Assembly (NCBI RefSeq): GCF_033446685.1
Contig: NZ_JAWQLY010000001.1
Coordinates: 1-64,000, forward strand
Length of the DNA: 64,000 bases
DNA from: Modicisalibacter sp033446685
GTDB lineage: Bacteria > Pseudomonadota > Gammaproteobacteria > Pseudomonadales > Halomonadaceae
Reading direction: 5' to 3'
Below, in pieces: positions 18,767-27,262 of the stretch. Within the stretch, counting starts at the first letter, position 1, and the number at the start of each line of letters is the position of its first letter. The position numbers and the translations under genes were made by a program. The notes beneath the pieces were generated by a model. It searched no databases. It saw only the letters and a program-made list of their open reading frames with translations, and was not told where the DNA came from.

Positions 18767-19504
18767 ATGGATCGCATTCTTTATACCGCCATGAGCGGTG
18801 CCAGGCAGAGCATGGACCAGCAGGCGGTCGTCAACAACAACCTGGCCAATGTCGCCACGCCGGGCTTTCGTGCCGAGCTCAGCGCCATGCGTGCAGTCCC
18901 GGTTCAGGGCGATGGGTTGGCGACCCGCACGTCGGTCATGGCATCCACGCCGGGCAGCGATTTCACGCCCGGGCCGTTGTCGACGACCGGCCGGGAACTC
19001 GATGTGGCGATCGATGGCGACGGCATGCTAGCGGTGCAGACCGCCGATGGCGAAGCCTATACCCGCCGCGGCGATCTGCAGGTCGACGCCAACGGCGTGG
19101 TCAACGTCATGGGGCGTCCGGTGATGGGCGGTGGCGGGCCGATCATCGTCCCCTTGGGTGCCGAGGTGAGTATCGGTGCCGACGGCACCATGAGCGCCGT
19201 CGTGCCCGGTGGCGCTCCGAATACACGCGGCCCGGTGGGCCAGCTCAAGCTGGTCAATCCTGAGCCGGGTTCGCTGGTACGTGGCGAGGACGGCCTGTTC
19301 CGTCCGCAGGGCGGTGGCCAGCTTCAGGCCGACGATACGGTCAGGGTGGTCAGCGGGGCCCTGGAAGGCAGCAACGTGAGTGCCACCGAGGCGATGGTCG
19401 CGATGATCGATGGCGCACGCCGCTACGACATGCAGATGAAGACCATCGAGAGCGCCGACGAGAACGCCCAGCGCGCCAACAGCTTGCTGTCCGTTACCAG
19501 CTAG
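18767..19504 (+). CDS. flgF: flagellar basal body rod protein FlgF
   Basis: FlgF is a rod subunit close to FlgG. The 245 residues have the NNNLANVATPGFRAEL signature near residue 24 and a C-terminal helix (AMVAMIDGARRYDMQMKTIESADENAQRAN). It lies 65 bp after flgE, past the hairpin, and 25 bp before flgG. Confidence 0.95.
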   Translation: MDRILYTAMSGARQSMDQQAVVNNNLANVATPGFRAELSAMRAVPVQGDGLATRTSVMASTPGSDFTPGPLSTTGRELDVAIDGDGMLAVQTADGEAYTRRGDLQVDANGVVNVMGRPVMGGGGPIIVPLGAEVSIGADGTMSAVVPGGAPNTRGPVGQLKLVNPEPGSLVRGEDGLFRPQGGGQLQADDTVRVVSGALEGSNVSATEAMVAMIDGARRYDMQMKTIESADENAQRANSLLSVTS

Positions 19505-19529
19505 CGTTAACCCTTCGAGGAATTGAATC

Positions 19530-20312
19530 ATGATTCGTTCATTGTGGACTGCCAAGACCGGGCTGGAAGCTCAGCAGGTGCAGATGGATGTTATCTCCAA
19601 CAACCTGGCGAACGTCAGCACCAACGGCTTCAAGCGCTCGCGTGCGGTGTTCGAGGACCTGCTCTACCAGAACCTGCGCCAGCCCGGTGCGCAGTCGAAT
19701 GTCCAGGACAATCTGCCGTCGGGAATGCAGATCGGCAGCGGCGTGCGTCCGGTCGCAACCGAACGCCTGCATACCCAGGGCAACCTGGAAAATACCGAGA
19801 ACTCGCGCGATCTCGCGATCAGCGGCAAGGGCTTCTTCCAGGTGACGCGTGCCGATGGCACCACGGCCTATACCCGCGATGGCAGTTTCCAGGTCAACCA
19901 GAATGGCCAGTTGGTGACCGCCAGCGGTTACCCCATCGAGCCGGCCGTATTCATTCCCGAGAATGCGCTGTCGGTTTCGGTCAGTCGCGACGGCATCGTG
20001 TCGGTGACCCAGCCGGGCACCGCGCAGTCCAATCAGGTCGGGCAATTGACCCTGGCGACCTTCAGCAACCCCACGGGTCTGGAGAGCATCGGTGAGAACC
20101 TGTATCTCGAGACGACGGCGTCCGGCCCGCGTAACGACAACGTCCCCGGCCTGAATGGCGCCGGTACGCTGTATCAGGGTTATGTCGAGACCTCCAACGT
20201 CAACGTGGTCGAGGAAATGGTCGGCATGATCCAGACCCAGCGCGCCTATGAAATCAACAGCAAGGCCGTGAAGACCTCCGACGAGATGCTGGCGCGTCTG
20301 GCCCAGCTGTGA
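19530..20312 (+). CDS. flgG: flagellar distal rod protein FlgG
   Basis: FlgG forms the distal rod that passes through the P and L rings. The 260-residue product has SNNLANVSTNGFKRSRAVFEDL and the C-terminal EMVGMIQTQRAYEINSKAVKTSDEM, and its length is that of the family. A CGAGGAA site precedes the ATG. Confidence 0.97.
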   Translation: MIRSLWTAKTGLEAQQVQMDVISNNLANVSTNGFKRSRAVFEDLLYQNLRQPGAQSNVQDNLPSGMQIGSGVRPVATERLHTQGNLENTENSRDLAISGKGFFQVTRADGTTAYTRDGSFQVNQNGQLVTASGYPIEPAVFIPENALSVSVSRDGIVSVTQPGTAQSNQVGQLTLATFSNPTGLESIGENLYLETTASGPRNDNVPGLNGAGTLYQGYVETSNVNVVEEMVGMIQTQRAYEINSKAVKTSDEMLARLAQL

Positions 20313-20362
20313 TCGGTGGTAGCCACATGAATACTGGATCGATGCTGGAGGTGAGGAAACGC

Positions 20363-21037
20363 ATGCCGACCCGTTTGCTGCGGAGCTTGTTGGTGGGGGC
20401 CCTGATGCTGGCGGTAGGCGGCTGTGCGCAGTTGCCGCGCCCGTCGGTGGTCGGTGAGCAGGAAAAGATCGTCATCAACGAGCCGCCGCCGCCGATCCCC
20501 AATGGTTCGATCTACCAGCCGGCCACCAGCTATCAGCCGTTGTTCGAAGATCGCCGTCCGCGCAACATCGGCGACATCCTGACTATCGTTCTCGATGAGG
20601 ATGTCAGTGCCAGCAAGAACTCGTCGGCCAATGCCGGTCGCAACGGCAGCGCGAGCCTCGAGCTTTCCCAGTTGCCCGATGCGCTCGACCGGCTCGCCGA
20701 GTACGGCTTCGATGTGTCCGGCGAAAACGACTTTGCCGGCAGCGGCGGTGCGGCCGCCAACAACAGCTTTACCGGCACGATTACCGTCACGGTTATCGAC
20801 GTGCTCTACAACGGCAATCTGCGGGTGCGTGGCGAGAAGCAGATCGCCATCAACCAGGGCACCGAGTTCATTCGCTTTTCGGGGGTCGTCAATCCGCGCA
20901 CGGTTACCGGTCGAAACACCGTCGTATCGACCGATGTCGCGGATGCCCGTATCGAATACGTGGGCGACGGTTATATCAACGAGGCGCAGACCATGGGCTG
21001 GTTGCAGCGCTTCTTCCTCAATGTGTCACCGTTCTGA
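20363..21037 (+). CDS. flgH: flagellar L-ring lipoprotein FlgH
   Basis: FlgH assembles the L ring in the outer membrane. From the ATG at 20363 the product has 224 residues. A lipoprotein signal ends LMLAVGGC with the lipidated cysteine at residue 21, then the FlgH core with the RPRNIGDILTIVLDE motif. An earlier in-frame GTG at 20309 overlaps the flgG stop, but GGAGGTGAGGAAA sits directly before 20363 and the lipobox is only well placed from there. Confidence 0.93.
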   Translation: MPTRLLRSLLVGALMLAVGGCAQLPRPSVVGEQEKIVINEPPPPIPNGSIYQPATSYQPLFEDRRPRNIGDILTIVLDEDVSASKNSSANAGRNGSASLELSQLPDALDRLAEYGFDVSGENDFAGSGGAAANNSFTGTITVTVIDVLYNGNLRVRGEKQIAINQGTEFIRFSGVVNPRTVTGRNTVVSTDVADARIEYVGDGYINEAQTMGWLQRFFLNVSPF

Positions 21038-21069
21038 TGATGCATCGCAGGCATCAAGGGTTGATGATC

Positions 21070-22203
21070 ATGTCTATTCGCCGCTTCTTTTCGTTTTCGC
21101 AGCCGGGCTTTCGTTGGCTGGCAGGCCTGTGCCTGCTGGTTGCTCTGGCAACGCCGGCACAGGCCGAGCGCATTCGCGACTTGGCTTCCTTTGCCGGGGT
21201 GCGTGACAACGCCCTGGTCGGCTACGGCCTGGTCGTCGGCCTGGATGGTTCGGGCGACCAGACCACCCAGGCGCCGTTCACCACCCAGAGTCTGACCAAC
21301 ATGCTTTCCCAACTGGGCATCAGCGTGCCGGCGGGGACCAACATGCAGCTCAAGAACGTCGCCGCGGTCATGATCACCGCCAAGCTGCCGCCGTTCGCCC
21401 GTCAGGGCCAGGAGATCGACGTCGTCGTTTCCTCGGTGGGTAATGCACGCAGCCTGCGTGGCGGCACTCTGCTGATGGCGCCGCTCAAGGGCGCCGATGG
21501 CAATGTCTATGCCATGGCTCAGGGCAATGTCTTCGTTGGTGGTGCCGGGGCGGAAGCGGGCGGCAGCAGCGTTTCCATCAACCAGCAGGCCGGCGGCAGC
21601 ATCAATGGCGGCGCCACCGTCGAGCGCGAAGTGCCGCTACAACTCGGTGCCAATGGCACCCTGGACCTGCAACTCGACGAGTACAGCTTCGACAACGCCC
21701 AGCGTGCCGTGGCGGCGATCAACCAGGAGTTCGGCGCACCGGTAGCCTCGGCGCTGGATGGCCGGGTGATCCGCCTGCAGACGCCGATGGGCAGCAACGA
21801 CCGCGTGCGTTTCATGGCCCGGGTACAGAATATCGATTTGGCGCTGGGCGCGGAGCCTGCCCGGGTGATCATCAATTCGCGCACCGGCTCGGTGGTGTTG
21901 ACCAGTAGCGTGACGCTGCGCCAGGCGGCGGTGGCCCATGGCAATCTGTCGATCACCATCGACAACAATCCCCAGGTCAGCCAGCCGAATCCGTTCTCCG
22001 AAGGCGAGACCGTGGTCGTGCCCAACGCCGAAGTATCGGTGGCCCAGGAAGGCGGCGCGTTGCAGATGCTCAATACCAGCGCCGATCTGGCCAAGGTCGT
22101 CAATGCACTCAATGCGTTGGGCGCGACGCCGCAGGATCTGATGTCGATCCTGCAGGCGCTCAAGGCTTCGGGCTCGCTGCGCGCGGATCTGGAGATCATC
22201 TGA
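21070..22203 (+). CDS. flgI: flagellar P-ring protein FlgI
   Basis: FlgI forms the periplasmic P ring around the rod. The product has a signal peptide (LAGLCLLVALATPAQA, then ERIRDLASF) and the conserved GYGLVVGLDGSGDQT. Several starts are possible (21037, 21064, 21070). I chose 21070, which has an AAGGG site at 9 bp and gives a normal signal peptide and about 377 residues. The stop overlaps the flgJ start as TGATG. Confidence 0.94.
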   Translation: MSIRRFFSFSQPGFRWLAGLCLLVALATPAQAERIRDLASFAGVRDNALVGYGLVVGLDGSGDQTTQAPFTTQSLTNMLSQLGISVPAGTNMQLKNVAAVMITAKLPPFARQGQEIDVVVSSVGNARSLRGGTLLMAPLKGADGNVYAMAQGNVFVGGAGAEAGGSSVSINQQAGGSINGGATVEREVPLQLGANGTLDLQLDEYSFDNAQRAVAAINQEFGAPVASALDGRVIRLQTPMGSNDRVRFMARVQNIDLALGAEPARVIINSRTGSVVLTSSVTLRQAAVAHGNLSITIDNNPQVSQPNPFSEGETVVVPNAEVSVAQEGGALQMLNTSADLAKVVNALNALGATPQDLMSILQALKASGSLRADLEII

Positions 22204-23309
22204 TGGCGATGGACAGCACCGGCGGCCAGTTCGCGCTCGACCTCCAAGGTCTGCAGCGTCTCAAGCAGACCGCCAGCAGCCGGCCCGAGGAGGGCGTCCG
22301 TGAAGCGGCCAAGCAGTTCGAGGCGGTGTTCCTCAAGATGATGCTCAAGAGCATGCGCGACGCGACTCCTCAGTCGGGGCTGCTGGACAGCCAGCAGACA
22401 CGCTTCTATACGGAGATGCTCGACCAGCAATGGTCGCAGCATCTGTCCGGGCAGGGGGTCGGGCTCGCCGAACAACTGGTGCAGCAGCTCGAGGATCGTG
22501 GCCTGGTACCCAAGGTCGACAGCGCCAGTGAATCGCTGATCGCCGGGATACCGCGCGGCACGCCGCGAGTATTGCATGGCGGCCTGCAGGGAGACGTGCC
22601 GGTGGCTTCCCAGGCTGCCGACGCGCCAACCGAGGAGCCCGTGACGCGGTTCCTTGATGCGCTGGAACTGAAGCCAGCGGGTAGCGGCTATGAATCGGCT
22701 GCTCGCGGCGCAACGGAGCCCACGGGTTCTACCGATCGCGAGCGCCCGGCGCACGTCGCCGAGTTCCTGCGCGAGCTCCACGGTCCCGCGCAGGCTGCCA
22801 GCCGCACTACCGGTGTGCCGGCCGAGTTGATCCTGGCGCAGGCCGCGCTGGAAACCGGCTGGGGCCGCCATGAAATTCCCACCGCGGATGGCAACAACAG
22901 TCATAACCTGTTCGGCATTAAGGCGGGCAGCCAGTGGCAGGGTGAGACCACCGACATCACCACCACCGAATATGTCGACGGACGGGCGGTGAAAATGGTC
23001 GACCGCTTCCGGGTCTACGACGATTTCGAGGCGGCGTTCACCGACTACGCCCGGTTGATCGGCGACAATCCGCGTTACGCCGGGGTCGTCACCGCAAGCA
23101 ACGCCAGCAATGCGGCGCGCGCCCTGCAGGCGGGCGGTTACGCGACCGACCCGGCCTACGCCGACAAGCTGATCGCGATCATGGATACGCTGGGCTTGCG
23201 CGGGGCGGACGAGACGCAACTGGCGTCTAACGAAGCGAGGCCGGTCAACAACGCTCGCGCCAAGCTCGAGGCCTACGCCATCGACAGGCTGCCGACGCAG
23301 ATCTTCTGA
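22203..23309 (+). CDS. flgJ: flagellar rod assembly protein / muramidase FlgJ
   Basis: FlgJ caps the growing rod and cuts peptidoglycan to let it through. The 368-residue protein has the N-terminal rod-binding domain (AAKQFEAVFLKMMLKSMRDATPQSGLLD at about 35-65), a linker of about 90 residues, and a C-terminal glucosaminidase-type domain from about residue 180 (LAQAALETGWGRHE, NSHNLFGIKAG). It is a two-domain FlgJ as in Salmonella and ends the flgB-J run. Confidence 0.95.
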   Translation: MAMDSTGGQFALDLQGLQRLKQTASSRPEEGVREAAKQFEAVFLKMMLKSMRDATPQSGLLDSQQTRFYTEMLDQQWSQHLSGQGVGLAEQLVQQLEDRGLVPKVDSASESLIAGIPRGTPRVLHGGLQGDVPVASQAADAPTEEPVTRFLDALELKPAGSGYESAARGATEPTGSTDRERPAHVAEFLRELHGPAQAASRTTGVPAELILAQAALETGWGRHEIPTADGNNSHNLFGIKAGSQWQGETTDITTTEYVDGRAVKMVDRFRVYDDFEAAFTDYARLIGDNPRYAGVVTASNASNAARALQAGGYATDPAYADKLIAIMDTLGLRGADETQLASNEARPVNNARAKLEAYAIDRLPTQIF

Positions 23310-23335
23310 GTCGTCCAAAAAATGGGTGGCCGGCT

Positions 23336-23362
23336 TCAAGTTTCATGAGCGCTGGCCGATAA
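23336..23362 (+). promoter_or_regulatory. sigma-28 (FliA) promoter of flgKL
   Basis: TCAAGTTT (23336-23343) and GCCGATAA (23355-23362) are separated by exactly 11 bp. The -10 box is a perfect FliA match and the -35 box has one mismatch. The -10 lies 38 bp before the flgK start. Late expression of the hook-filament junction proteins is the known FliA pattern. Confidence 0.9.
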
Positions 23363-23399
23363 ATTGGTTAATTGCTAGCTCCTAGATCGGGACGGACCC

Positions 23400-25340
23400 A
23401 TGAGCCTCTTTTCCACCGGCCTTAGCGGCCTCAGCGCTGCCCAGGTTGCCCTGCAGACGACCAGTACCAACATCAGCAACGTCTATACGCCGGGCTACAA
23501 TCGCCAGATCACGCAACTGGGTGAAACAAGCCCCAGTGGTGGCGGCGTCCAGGTCAACGACATCGAGCGCCAGTTCAACCAGTACATCGCTTCGCAGCTC
23601 AACGAGGCGACCAGTCGCTCGAGCGCGTTGCAGGCCTACGACACCCAGGTCAGCCAGCTCGACAATCTGCTGGCCGATGGCGAGGCCGGGCTCGCGCCGC
23701 TGATGCAGAACTTCTTCTCGTCGCTCGAAGACCTGTCCGGGGCGCCCTCCGACCCGGCGGCACGCCAGGGGCTGATCGGCAGCGCGGATACGCTGACCGC
23801 CCAGTTCCGTGCCTTCGACAGCTATCTCGACGACATGCAATCGGGCATCAACGGCCAGATCCGTGACGAAGTCACCCAGATCAACAACACCACCGATCAG
23901 TTGGCCAAGCTCAACCGGCAGATCTCGCTGACCCAGGCCAAGACCGGCGACATACCCAACAATCTGCTCAATCAGCGCGACCATCTGGTCGCCGATTTGA
24001 GCGAGCGTATGGACGTCAAGCTGTCCATCCAGGATGGCGGCACCTACAACCTGACCATGGCCAATGGCCAGCCGCTGGTCGCCGGCAACAGGAGCTATTC
24101 GCTGGAGGCGGTCGCTTCGTCGTCAGATCCGACGCGCACCGTGGTCGCCTATAACGATCCCGGCGGTAGCCAGATCGAGCTTGGCGAATCGACCTTCGAG
24201 GGTGGCACGCTCGGCGGTCTGATGACCTTCCGCAGCGAGACCCTGGACAAGACACAGAGTCAGGTCGGGCAGATGGCGCTGGCGCTGGCCGAAGGCTTCA
24301 ATGAGCAGCATCGTGCCGGACAGGATCTCAATGGCGCCCAGGGGCAGGACTTCTTCGCCATTGGCTCGCCGAGCGTCTTTTCCAACGAGAAGAATGCCAG
24401 CGATGCCAGCTTCTCCGCCGAATTCAGCGATTTTTCCGCGGTGACGACCAGCGACTATCGGATCAAGTACGAGAGTGGCGATTTCGTCGTTTCGCGGGCG
24501 GGGAGCAAGCAGCCGCTGGATCCCCAGCCGGCGGTCGAAACCGATGCCGACGGCAACAAGACCTTGTCTTTCGACGGCATGACCCTGACGCTCGACGAGT
24601 CGGCGGGGGCGATCGCCGAAGGCGATACCTTCCTGATTCAGCCGACCAAGAATCTGGCCGGACAACTGGAAAACGTCATTCACGATACTTCGAAGATTGC
24701 CGCCAGTGCCCATGTCAAGGTAACCCCGTCGCTCCAGACGGGCAGTACCCTGGCGGCCAGCAGCGTCAAGGTCGAGGAAGGTTTCGCGCTCCCCGCGTCT
24801 GACATCGTGATGACGGTGAGCAATGCAGACAATGCGGCGGGCACCTTCACCCTGAGCCATGACGCGCCCACCGGCAGCGAAGTTCTGGTCAATGGCGAGG
24901 TCCCGGCGGACCCGGCGAACGTCCAGCTTTCTACGGGCGATACGCTGTCCATCAACGGCGTCAGCATGACATTCAGTGGGAAGCCCATCGATGGGGACAC
25001 CCTGACCTTGTCGTCGGACCCCTCCAGCGGCGATAACCGCAACGCCCTGGCATTGCAGAACCTGCAGCATGGTGGACTGGTCGAGGGCAAGGCGAGCCTG
25101 AGCGAGGCCTATGCCTCACTGGTCAGCGATGTGGGCAACCGGACCAACGTCGTCCAGGCGAATCTGAGTGCGCAATCGGTGCTGACCGAGCAGTTGACGG
25201 CCGTGCAGCAGTCCGAGTCGGGGGTCAACCTCGACGAGGAAGCCGCCAACCTGATTCGTTTTCAGCAGTTCTACCAGGCCAATGCCAAGGTCATCCAGAC
25301 CGGCAGCACGCTACTCGACACCATCCTGGGCATTCGTTGA
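23400..25340 (+). CDS. flgK: flagellar hook-associated protein 1
   Basis: FlgK is the first hook-filament junction protein. The 646-residue product opens with the STNISNVYTPGYNRQ axial signature and closes with a helix (ANLIRFQQFYQANAKVIQTGSTLLDTIL). The middle is a long variable domain. A sigma-28 promoter stands directly upstream, and flgL follows after 31 bp. Confidence 0.95.
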   Translation: MSLFSTGLSGLSAAQVALQTTSTNISNVYTPGYNRQITQLGETSPSGGGVQVNDIERQFNQYIASQLNEATSRSSALQAYDTQVSQLDNLLADGEAGLAPLMQNFFSSLEDLSGAPSDPAARQGLIGSADTLTAQFRAFDSYLDDMQSGINGQIRDEVTQINNTTDQLAKLNRQISLTQAKTGDIPNNLLNQRDHLVADLSERMDVKLSIQDGGTYNLTMANGQPLVAGNRSYSLEAVASSSDPTRTVVAYNDPGGSQIELGESTFEGGTLGGLMTFRSETLDKTQSQVGQMALALAEGFNEQHRAGQDLNGAQGQDFFAIGSPSVFSNEKNASDASFSAEFSDFSAVTTSDYRIKYESGDFVVSRAGSKQPLDPQPAVETDADGNKTLSFDGMTLTLDESAGAIAEGDTFLIQPTKNLAGQLENVIHDTSKIAASAHVKVTPSLQTGSTLAASSVKVEEGFALPASDIVMTVSNADNAAGTFTLSHDAPTGSEVLVNGEVPADPANVQLSTGDTLSINGVSMTFSGKPIDGDTLTLSSDPSSGDNRNALALQNLQHGGLVEGKASLSEAYASLVSDVGNRTNVVQANLSAQSVLTEQLTAVQQSESGVNLDEEAANLIRFQQFYQANAKVIQTGSTLLDTILGIR

Positions 25341-25371
25341 TCCCGGTTACCTAGCTTATTGAGGTTTCGTC

Positions 25372-26565
25372 ATGCGCATCAGCACCGTGACCATGTTTGA
25401 ATCCAGCCTGTCGTCGATGAATCGCCAGCAGAGCGCCTTCCTCGACGTCGGCCAGCAGCTGGCAACCGGGCGCCGCGTCGTCAATCCCTCCGACGACCCG
25501 CAGGCCGCCTCGCGCGCAGTCAGCGTCTCGCAGTCGATGGCGGTATCGCAGCAGTACGCCGATGCCCGCGTCACGGCGCGCAATGCACTGTCCCAGGAAG
25601 AGAGCGTACTCAACAGCGTCGGCGATGCGATCTCCAGCGCCAAGACGCTAATGGTGCAGGCCGGCAACGGTACCCTGAGCGATGCCGACCGCTCCGCGAT
25701 CGCCAGCGAGCTGCGCGGCATCTACGAGAGCCTGCTGGGGCAGGCCAACACCACCAACGGCAACGGCGACTACCTGTTCGGCGGCGTCAAGGACAACGCT
25801 TCGCCGTTCGTCAAGCAGGACGGTAAGGTCGTATACCAGGGCGCCGACTCGGTGCGTGCCCAGCAGGTCGACTCGTCGCGCCGGATGCCGGTGGGCGATA
25901 GCGGCCTGGAAGTCTTCTCCGGGGTGCATGCCGGATCCGATTACGTGGCCGAAGCCACCACGGCGGCGGACAGCACACTGACCTTTACCGGGCCCAGCGT
26001 CAGGGACGCCTCGGCGGATGGCTTCGGCGAAAGTTATACGCTGACATTCACCGATTCGACGACCTTCAGCATTACCGACCGTCTGGGCAACGAGGTATTG
26101 AACGACACCTATACGGCTGGCGAGCCCATCGAATTCAAGGGCATGTCCATCACGCTGGAAGGCGAGCCAAAGCAGGATGACGTCATCGAGATGGCCAAGG
26201 GGCAGGACCAGAGTGTCTTCGCGACACTGGAAAACGCCCTGGCCGCTCTGGAGGCGCCCGCCGATACATCGGCCAAGCGGGCCGACCTGAGCAACACGCT
26301 GTCATCGGTCAGTCGCCAGCTCGACAATAGCCTCGACAACGTACTCACCGTGCGGGCCTCGGTCGGCGCGCGGCTCAACGAGCTGGACGTGCTGGACACC
26401 GTGGGTGGCAATCGTACCCTGAACTACGAATCGACCCTGTCCGAACTGGTCGACCTGGACTACGCCAGTGCGATTTCCGACTACACACTGCGCCAGGTGG
26501 GCCTGCAGGCCTCGCAGAAGACCTTCGTCGACATGCGTGGGATGAGCCTGTTCGAGATGCTCTGA
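25372..26565 (+). CDS. flgL: flagellar hook-associated protein 3
   Basis: FlgL is the second junction protein, joining FlgK to flagellin. The 397 residues have the flagellin-like N-terminal coiled coil (RISTVTMFESSLSSMNRQQSAFLDVGQQLATGRRVVNPSDDPQAA) with the SDDP motif, and a C-terminal helix (LDYASAISDYTLRQVGLQASQKTFVDM). A bidirectional terminator follows. Confidence 0.95.
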   Translation: MRISTVTMFESSLSSMNRQQSAFLDVGQQLATGRRVVNPSDDPQAASRAVSVSQSMAVSQQYADARVTARNALSQEESVLNSVGDAISSAKTLMVQAGNGTLSDADRSAIASELRGIYESLLGQANTTNGNGDYLFGGVKDNASPFVKQDGKVVYQGADSVRAQQVDSSRRMPVGDSGLEVFSGVHAGSDYVAEATTAADSTLTFTGPSVRDASADGFGESYTLTFTDSTTFSITDRLGNEVLNDTYTAGEPIEFKGMSITLEGEPKQDDVIEMAKGQDQSVFATLENALAALEAPADTSAKRADLSNTLSSVSRQLDNSLDNVLTVRASVGARLNELDVLDTVGGNRTLNYESTLSELVDLDYASAISDYTLRQVGLQASQKTFVDMRGMSLFEML

Positions 26566-26590
26566 ACCGCGACAACATTGAAAATGTTTC

Positions 26591-26622
26591 GAAAAAAACG
26601 GCGCCTCGATGGCGCCGTTTTT
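26591..26622. terminator. bidirectional terminator between flgL and the transglycosylase gene
   Basis: AACGGCGCC and its complement form a 9-bp stem around TCGAT, with an A-run before and a T-run after. It sits between convergent flgL and the minus-strand lytic transglycosylase gene, so it can end both transcripts. Confidence 0.88.
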
Positions 26623-26641
26623 CGTGGTCGCGGATTGCTTT

Positions 26642-27262
26642 TCACGCCGGTGGCGCGAGCCAATCGGTGAGCCAGGCATGCATGACACGCTCGGGATACC
26701 AGGTTTCGCCCAGGCTCCCGTTGTAGCGCGCCAAGGCGCGTGTCAGATCGCCGTTCTCCAGGCGCAGGTAGTAGGCGAGAATCGTGCAGCCGTAGCGCAG
26801 ATTGGTGCCGGGATCGAGCAGGTCATCGCCGGAGCGCCCGATCACGCGCTTCCAGAACGGCATCACCTGCATCAGGCCCTGAGCGCCGACCGGGGAGAGG
26901 GCGCCCGGCTGGAAAGCGCTCTCGACCTGGATCACGGCGAGGACGATTTCCGGCGCAAGCCCGGCGAGCCTGGCTTCGGCGCGAATACGCGCCAGTAGCT
27001 CGCGGCGTGCCTGGGCGTCGGGGAGTCGCGGGGCCAGGCGCGCCTGCATGCGCTCGACCCAGTGCGTGGCGGGTTGGGTAGCCACCGGTGCATCGTCGCT
27101 GGTGACGGCTTCCAGAGTGTCGATCAACGTCGGCGGGATGTCCTCGGGGACGCGTGCCGCCGCCTGCGCCACGGGAGGGCCCGCCAGCAGCGCGGCGGCG
27201 ACGAACGCCGCCACCGGGCCACGCGGCCATGACCGGCGCCGATCAGCCCTGCAGGCGCTCAC
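26642..27262 (-). CDS. SLT-family lytic transglycosylase
   Basis: The product of up to 206 residues has a signal-like hydrophobic segment (VAAFVAAALLAGPPVAQA) and a C-terminal goose-lysozyme-like SLT domain. The catalytic glutamate sits in IQVESAFQPGALSPVGAQGLMQVMPFW, followed by LARYNGS. It should cleave peptidoglycan in the periplasm with formation of anhydromuramyl ends. The GTG start at 27262 overlaps the proS stop; a shorter form from the GTG at 27214 is possible, and neither has a strong ribosome site. Cotranscription with proS is likely. Confidence 0.85.
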   Translation of the reverse strand: MSACRADRRRSWPRGPVAAFVAAALLAGPPVAQAAARVPEDIPPTLIDTLEAVTSDDAPVATQPATHWVERMQARLAPRLPDAQARRELLARIRAEARLAGLAPEIVLAVIQVESAFQPGALSPVGAQGLMQVMPFWKRVIGRSGDDLLDPGTNLRYGCTILAYYLRLENGDLTRALARYNGSLGETWYPERVMHAWLTDWLAPPA

